From a virus, in IMG/VR virus record IMGVR_UViG_3300029914_000116, positions 1 through 27,040 of that record: DNA of 27,040 nt. One strand, given 5' to 3'. Under the pieces are notes generated by a model. It did no database searches and was not told the origin of the DNA. It worked only from the letters and a program-made list of their open reading frames with translations. A program made the translations under genes and the position numbers. Position 1 is the stretch's first letter, and every line of letters starts with the position of its first letter. Positions 23,382 through 27,040 of the stretch are shown in pieces.

Positions 23382-23848
23382 TGCCGATTCTAATGCCGAT
23401 GAGTGCGACACCCCCGGAAGACATTCGCCGTGTCGAGCGGGTGGACCTGGAAATGATGGCGGCGTGGCTGGTGAAGCGCCTGCAGGAACGCCACACCGAG
23501 GCGGGCTATGGCGTGATCATGGGATGGCTTGGCGGCTTGTTGGCAAGCAACGAGTATTTCTTCGTCCGCACTGCGCGGGCGGTCGCCCTCGCACAAGTGG
23601 TCCGCCTTCCGCTGGAGGTGCAGCCCGAGGTGCATGTGCGGTTCTGCTTCTGCATGGCGGAGGAAGATGAGCACGAGGCGGCCGATTTATACCCGCGCAT
23701 GGCGTCATGGGCAGCCAATCTGAATGCGTCCAAAATCTTCCTTGCGGGCTGGAGCGACATCACCTTTAAGCGGGCCGGCGCGAGGATCGGCCGGAACACG
23801 CAATTGAAGACACCGGAACACTATGTCCTGCTGGGCCGAGTGGTATGA
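23381..23848 (+). CDS. Small protein, possible GNAT-like (T7 gp13 position)
   Basis: ATG 23381, coupled (TGATG); 155 residues. A helix with RRVERVDLEMMAAWLVKRLQ, a strand run YFFVRTARAVALAQVV, VHVRFCFCMAEEDE, then a helix YPRMASWAANLNASKIF and a late strand VLLGRVV. This strand-helix-strand order is reminiscent of GNAT-type folds used by internal virion proteins of T7-like phages, but the acetyl-CoA loop is not evident. ATGA overlap with the next gene. Confidence 0.6.
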   Translation: MPILMPMSATPPEDIRRVERVDLEMMAAWLVKRLQERHTEAGYGVIMGWLGGLLASNEYFFVRTARAVALAQVVRLPLEVQPEVHVRFCFCMAEEDEHEAADLYPRMASWAANLNASKIFLAGWSDITFKRAGARIGRNTQLKTPEHYVLLGRVV

Positions 23849-24222
23849 GACTGCCGTTTGCCACCGAGTCCGAAGTCCACGCCTTGGCTGCCCGCGTAAC
23901 CGCTCTTGAACAGGAATATACCAAGATGAGCACTACGATCACCACGCTGACCGCAGATATCGCAACGCTGACCGCGACCGTCCAAACCGCTGTGACCGAT
24001 ATCATGGCGCTGAAGGCCACGATCGCATCGCTGGATGCGTCTGGTTCCGGTGCAACCGCCGAACAGATTTCCGCTCTGGACGCGCAGGTCAACACCGCCA
24101 ACACGAACCTCGCCGCTGCCCTGTCAGCGATCCCGGCGGCCGATCTGACCGCGCCGGCGACCACCACGCCAGAGCCGACCCCCGAGCCTACTCCTGCGCC
24201 GAGCACCGTTCAGGCTGGCTAA
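23845..24222 (+). CDS. Coiled-coil protein with Pro/Thr tail
   Basis: ATG 23845 overlaps the previous stop (ATGA); 125 residues. Residues 8-75 have hydrophobic positions every 3-4 residues (LAARVTALEQEYTKMSTTI, TTLTADIATLTATV), typical of a coiled coil; residues 100-125 are a TPEPTPEPTPAP-type tail. Possibly an oligomeric structural or chaperone-like protein. No catalytic motif. Confidence 0.65.
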   Translation: MRLPFATESEVHALAARVTALEQEYTKMSTTITTLTADIATLTATVQTAVTDIMALKATIASLDASGSGATAEQISALDAQVNTANTNLAAALSAIPAADLTAPATTTPEPTPEPTPAPSTVQAG

Positions 24223-24228
24223 CGCCAA

Positions 24229-25311
24229 GTGACCGAGGCGGGGCCGCCGTTTATCGTCTACGCGCTGCCCCGCTCTCGGACTTATTGGCTATCCCGCTTC
24301 CTCTCCACCGAAGGGTGGCACTGCGGGCACGATGAGATTCGGCACGTGCGGAGCCTGGAGGATGTGAAGTCCTGGCTCGCACAGCCGTTCACCGGCACCG
24401 TCGAGACCGCCGCCGCGCCGTTCTGGCGGCTGGTCGAAACCTATTGTCCCGACATCCGCACTGTCGTCGTTCGCCGGCCTGTTGCAGATGTGGTGGAGAG
24501 CGCCATCCGCCTTGGCGTTGGGATCGACCGCGCGAAGCTCACGAAGGGCATGACCCTTCTGGACCACAAACTTGACCAGATCGAGGCGCGGGCGCGGAAC
24601 GTCATTTCCGTCAGGTTCTCCGAACTAGGCGACTATTCACAGTCCGGTCTTGCTTGTGGGCGCGTGTTCCAGCACTGCCTCGGTCAGAGGATGAACACAA
24701 GATATTGGATAGAAAAGGATAAAGAAAATCTCCAGATAGATATGCTGCAATGCCTGAGATACTTCCAGGCGTTCAAACCTCAGATGGACAAAGCAGCAAG
24801 TATAGCAAAGCATAAAATGTTGCGCGACATGGCGCGCCACGCCCCGGTCGAGAAAGACGGCGTGACCTTCCAGCAAGAGGATTTCGATACCTTTTTCCGG
24901 GATTCTGAATCTCTGATGCGGGAACATTGCGCGCAGATCGGGGAACGCCCGGACAGCTTCCGTTCGAAGAACGTTCCCTTGGCGCGGCGGCTTTACGAGA
25001 AAGGTGTGATGCAGATCACAACGGCCCGCTGCAACGGCCGGATGTTCGGCTACCTGATGACGCTCTATGGACCTTCGATGGAGAGCGAGACCGAGACCGA
25101 GGCGCTGAACCTCGCGTTCTTCGCGTCGCCGGACATCCCGCTTCTCGGCCTGAAACTGAAACAGGCGTGCGCGGCCGCGCTACGGGAAAAGGGTGTGAAC
25201 CGGGTTTTCTCCCGCACGGGCCGCGCCGGGCCGCGCATGGGCGTTCTCGATCGTCGGATGGGTGCGGAGGAGATCGGCATCATGTATAAGCTGGAGTTGG
25301 AGGCGGAATGA
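24229..25311 (+). CDS. Sulfotransferase-like / GNAT-like fusion protein
   Basis: GTG 24229, 6 bases after the previous stop, no clear ribosome binding site; 360 residues. The N-terminus has a sulfotransferase-type P-loop YALPRSRTYWLSRFL (11-25), where PRSxT is the 5'-phosphosulfate (PAPS) loop, and VVVRRPVADVVESA (about 79-92), the 3'-phosphate motif. The C-terminal 110 residues look like a GNAT fold: QITTARCNGRMFGYLMTLYG, LGLKLKQACAAALREKGVN, then MGVLDRRMGAEEIG. The two are joined by an AT-rich stretch (about 24690-24820). I recognise this type as a phage protein found with ejection genes. Whether it is an active enzyme or a structural internal protein is unknown. Confidence 0.75.
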   Translation: MTEAGPPFIVYALPRSRTYWLSRFLSTEGWHCGHDEIRHVRSLEDVKSWLAQPFTGTVETAAAPFWRLVETYCPDIRTVVVRRPVADVVESAIRLGVGIDRAKLTKGMTLLDHKLDQIEARARNVISVRFSELGDYSQSGLACGRVFQHCLGQRMNTRYWIEKDKENLQIDMLQCLRYFQAFKPQMDKAASIAKHKMLRDMARHAPVEKDGVTFQQEDFDTFFRDSESLMREHCAQIGERPDSFRSKNVPLARRLYEKGVMQITTARCNGRMFGYLMTLYGPSMESETETEALNLAFFASPDIPLLGLKLKQACAAALREKGVNRVFSRTGRAGPRMGVLDRRMGAEEIGIMYKLELEAE

Positions 25312-25312
25312 C

Positions 25313-26482
25313 ATGGGCTTGGCAGCAGCGGGCGCGTCGCTTTTTGGAGTAGCAGACGCTGGTCTTGCGGCCGGTGCTGCTGAGGGTGCCGCCGACTTGG
25401 GTGGCTTGTCAGCTCTCTGGGCTGCCCCGACAGAAGCGGCGCTTGCAGCAAACGGGATTGGCGATGTGGCAGCCGGCGCGGCTGGACTGGCTGGCGCAGG
25501 GGACGCACTCGGAGCGGTCGGCGCAGGCGCGGCTGGTGCAGCCGACGCACTTGGTGTCGGCGCAGGCACCACGGCAGCCGCCGGGGCGGCGGACGTAGGC
25601 GCTGGTGCCGGGGCATTGGCGGCGCCGATTGGCACGACCCCGCTCGCCGCCGCCGGTCCGGCCGCGGCATCAATCGCGGCTCCGGTCGGCGCGGCTCCTG
25701 TTGATCTGACATCCGCGGCCGCGGGCGTCGGCGCCGGTGGCGCTGGTGCTGCGCCGACAGACGCGTTGACGCTGGCGAGTTCCACGGTCCCGGATGCCGG
25801 GGCCGCTGCGGGGGCTTCGCCTGCTGCCGCAGCAGCGAACGGGATTGGCGCCCCGGTAACGGGCGCCGGCACCATCGGCAACTCGGCCTGGGAAACGCCG
25901 GCAGCGGCGGGGGCCGCGGGCAACAGCGGGGGCGGAGGGATCGGGAGCTTTCTCGGTTCGGCCGGCAGCGCGCTGCAAGCGCACCCGCTACAATCGCTTG
26001 GGGTCGGCGTGGCGGGCCTCGGCCTGGCGAAAGACCTGTTCGCCGATCAGGCGCCCAAGGGCACGAACGCGCTGAACAGCCTGGCGGCCAATTCCGCCTC
26101 GCAGGGCCAAATTCTGCAATCCTACCTGGAGACGGGCACCCTGCCGCCCGCGATCCAGGCGTCGGTCAATGCCGCGACGCAGGCTGGCATCTCCGCGATC
26201 AAATCGAAATACGCCGGTATGGGCGTGGCAGCGGGGTCTTCCGGCGAGGTGCAGGACATCGCCTCCCTCCAGCAGCAGGCCGTCTATCAGGGCGCGACGC
26301 TCGCGGATCAGCTTCTCCAGCAGGGCCTTAGCGAAACGCAGCTTAGCTCCTCGATTTATCAGAGCCTTATCCAGAACCAGACGGCGATGGACGGCCAGAC
26401 GACGCAGGCGATCGGTGGCTTGTCGTCGGCGCTCGCCGGTGGGATCAGGCTGGGTAATAGCGGCGTGACGGTTCAGCAGTAA
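25313..26482 (+). CDS. Ala/Gly-rich internal virion (ejection) protein
   Basis: ATG 25313 with GGAGG upstream at about 25299; 389 residues. Residues 1-230 are almost entirely Ala, Gly, Val, Pro and Leu, consistent with a flexible or membrane-interacting segment. Residues 230-389 are an ordinary helical domain (NALNSLAANSASQGQILQ, GISAIKSKYAGMGVAAG, DIASLQQQAVYQGATLAD, LSSALAGG) typical of short-tailed phage ejection proteins that form a channel through the cell envelope. TAATG junction with the transglycosylase gene. The high GC (over 70% in the low-complexity part) also opens a long antisense frame, which is not a gene. Confidence 0.72.
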   Translation: MGLAAAGASLFGVADAGLAAGAAEGAADLGGLSALWAAPTEAALAANGIGDVAAGAAGLAGAGDALGAVGAGAAGAADALGVGAGTTAAAGAADVGAGAGALAAPIGTTPLAAAGPAAASIAAPVGAAPVDLTSAAAGVGAGGAGAAPTDALTLASSTVPDAGAAAGASPAAAAANGIGAPVTGAGTIGNSAWETPAAAGAAGNSGGGGIGSFLGSAGSALQAHPLQSLGVGVAGLGLAKDLFADQAPKGTNALNSLAANSASQGQILQSYLETGTLPPAIQASVNAATQAGISAIKSKYAGMGVAAGSSGEVQDIASLQQQAVYQGATLADQLLQQGLSETQLSSSIYQSLIQNQTAMDGQTTQAIGGLSSALAGGIRLGNSGVTVQQ

Positions 26483-27040
26483 TGTCAGGCAGCACGACCC
26501 CCGATCCGTTTGCGCAGGCGGTATCCGGGACACCGGTCCCGCCATGGATACTGGCCGGCCTGGTGAGGACCGAATCGGGCGGTAATCCGAACGCGCGTAA
26601 CGACCAAAGCGGCGCATTCGGCCTCGGTGGTTTCCTGCCATCGACCGCTTCGCAGCCAGGCTTCGGGATGCAGCCGTTGCCGGCCGGTGCCAACAACGAC
26701 CAGCAACTGAAATTTGCGGCCGACTACCTGTCGGCGCGCGGAAAAGACCTCGGCCTGAAGCCAGAGGATTGGCAAGACCCGACCAAGGCAGCGGCGGCGC
26801 TGATCGCCTATCATGGGCCGCAGAAAGACGCGAACGGCATCGACGGCGTCACCTATGCCATGAAGGCGCTCGGCCTTGACCCGCTCACCGCCTCGTCGGC
26901 GTTCGGCACATACCAGACCATGACCGCCCAGACGGTGAACGACATCCGCGCGGCGGGTGCTGAGAAGGCCAAGGCGCAGGGGCCGATCTACGATCAGATG
27001 ATGGCCGACGTGGCGGCCGACAAAGCGCAGTTCAACAAGG
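26482..27040 (+). CDS. Internal virion protein with lytic transglycosylase domain (partial)
   Basis: ATG 26482 (TAATG), open to the last base of the window, at least 186 residues with the C-terminus missing. ILAGLVRTESGGNPNARND (23-41) carries the catalytic Glu (E31 in TESGG) of the lysozyme-like/transglycosylase family, followed by GAFGLGGFLPSTA, where GLGGFLPSTA takes the place of the usual GLMQLMPxTA, and a later AAALIAYHGP matching the AYNaGP motif. The domain degrades peptidoglycan locally during DNA ejection, as in T7 gp16. The long remaining part probably forms the ejection channel but is outside the window. Confidence 0.82.
   Translation, partial: MSGSTTPDPFAQAVSGTPVPPWILAGLVRTESGGNPNARNDQSGAFGLGGFLPSTASQPGFGMQPLPAGANNDQQLKFAADYLSARGKDLGLKPEDWQDPTKAAAALIAYHGPQKDANGIDGVTYAMKALGLDPLTASSAFGTYQTMTAQTVNDIRAAGAEKAKAQGPIYDQMMADVAADKAQFNK

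Noticed and set aside
1-27040. tRNA genes or an integrase attachment site
   Set aside because: No cloverleaf-like sequence with a T-arm GTTCGAATC-type motif was seen, and no integrase gene is in the window.

Overview
The window is about 27 kb of a high-GC tailed-phage genome, either a free phage or a prophage. Gene order and content fit a short-tailed podovirus: large terminase, portal, scaffold, capsid, two gp4/gp11-like adaptors, a beta-helix tailspike, a gp12-like nozzle protein, then internal-virion/ejection proteins, the last with a lytic transglycosylase domain. A GcrA-type regulator, a family of Alphaproteobacteria and their phages, points to an alphaproteobacterial host. I see no integrase, repressor, RNA polymerase, DNA polymerase or tRNA here, so lifestyle cannot be settled from this window.

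Layout. (1) 1-875: the 3' end of a gene for a Gly-X dipeptide-repeat tail, then a protein with an internal lipoprotein-like signal. (2) 882-3956: a small Cys protein, a VRR-NUC nuclease, an SNF2-like helicase and a beta-class DNA methyltransferase in overlapping frames, so a DNA transaction and modification block. (3) 3982-7011: two tiny ORFs, a TPR-glycosyltransferase, the GcrA-like regulator, a small helical protein, a KTSC-domain protein and a conserved phage protein. (4) 7015-11310: TerL, a zinc-ribbon protein and the portal. (5) 11303-13210: a non-uniform patch with a run of inverted repeats, small basic or Cys-rich ORFs, and a reverse-strand cassette (HTH protein plus family-25 glycosyltransferase). 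(6) 13220-18366: a Pro/Ala-rich protein, a small ORF, scaffold, major capsid, a beta-rich repeat protein and two paralogous adaptors. (7) 18323-27040: a tiny coupled ORF, tailspike, nozzle protein, three small proteins, a sulfotransferase/GNAT fusion, an Ala/Gly-rich ejection protein and a truncated transglycosylase protein.

Apart from the two-gene reverse cassette all supported genes are on the + strand, usually with GTGA, ATGA, TGATG or TAATG junctions, which suggests long, translationally coupled transcripts. The most unusual points are: a beta-repeat module (GGxGY) present in three different virion proteins and inserted into one of two tandem adaptor paralogues; a reverse-strand glycosyltransferase cassette inside the head module; a strong inverted-repeat cluster just after the portal gene; a GcrA-like regulator near a DNA methyltransferase; and three enzymes that could modify glycans or surfaces (TPR-GT, GT25, sulfotransferase-GNAT). 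All functions are inferred from motifs read by eye; no database search was run.
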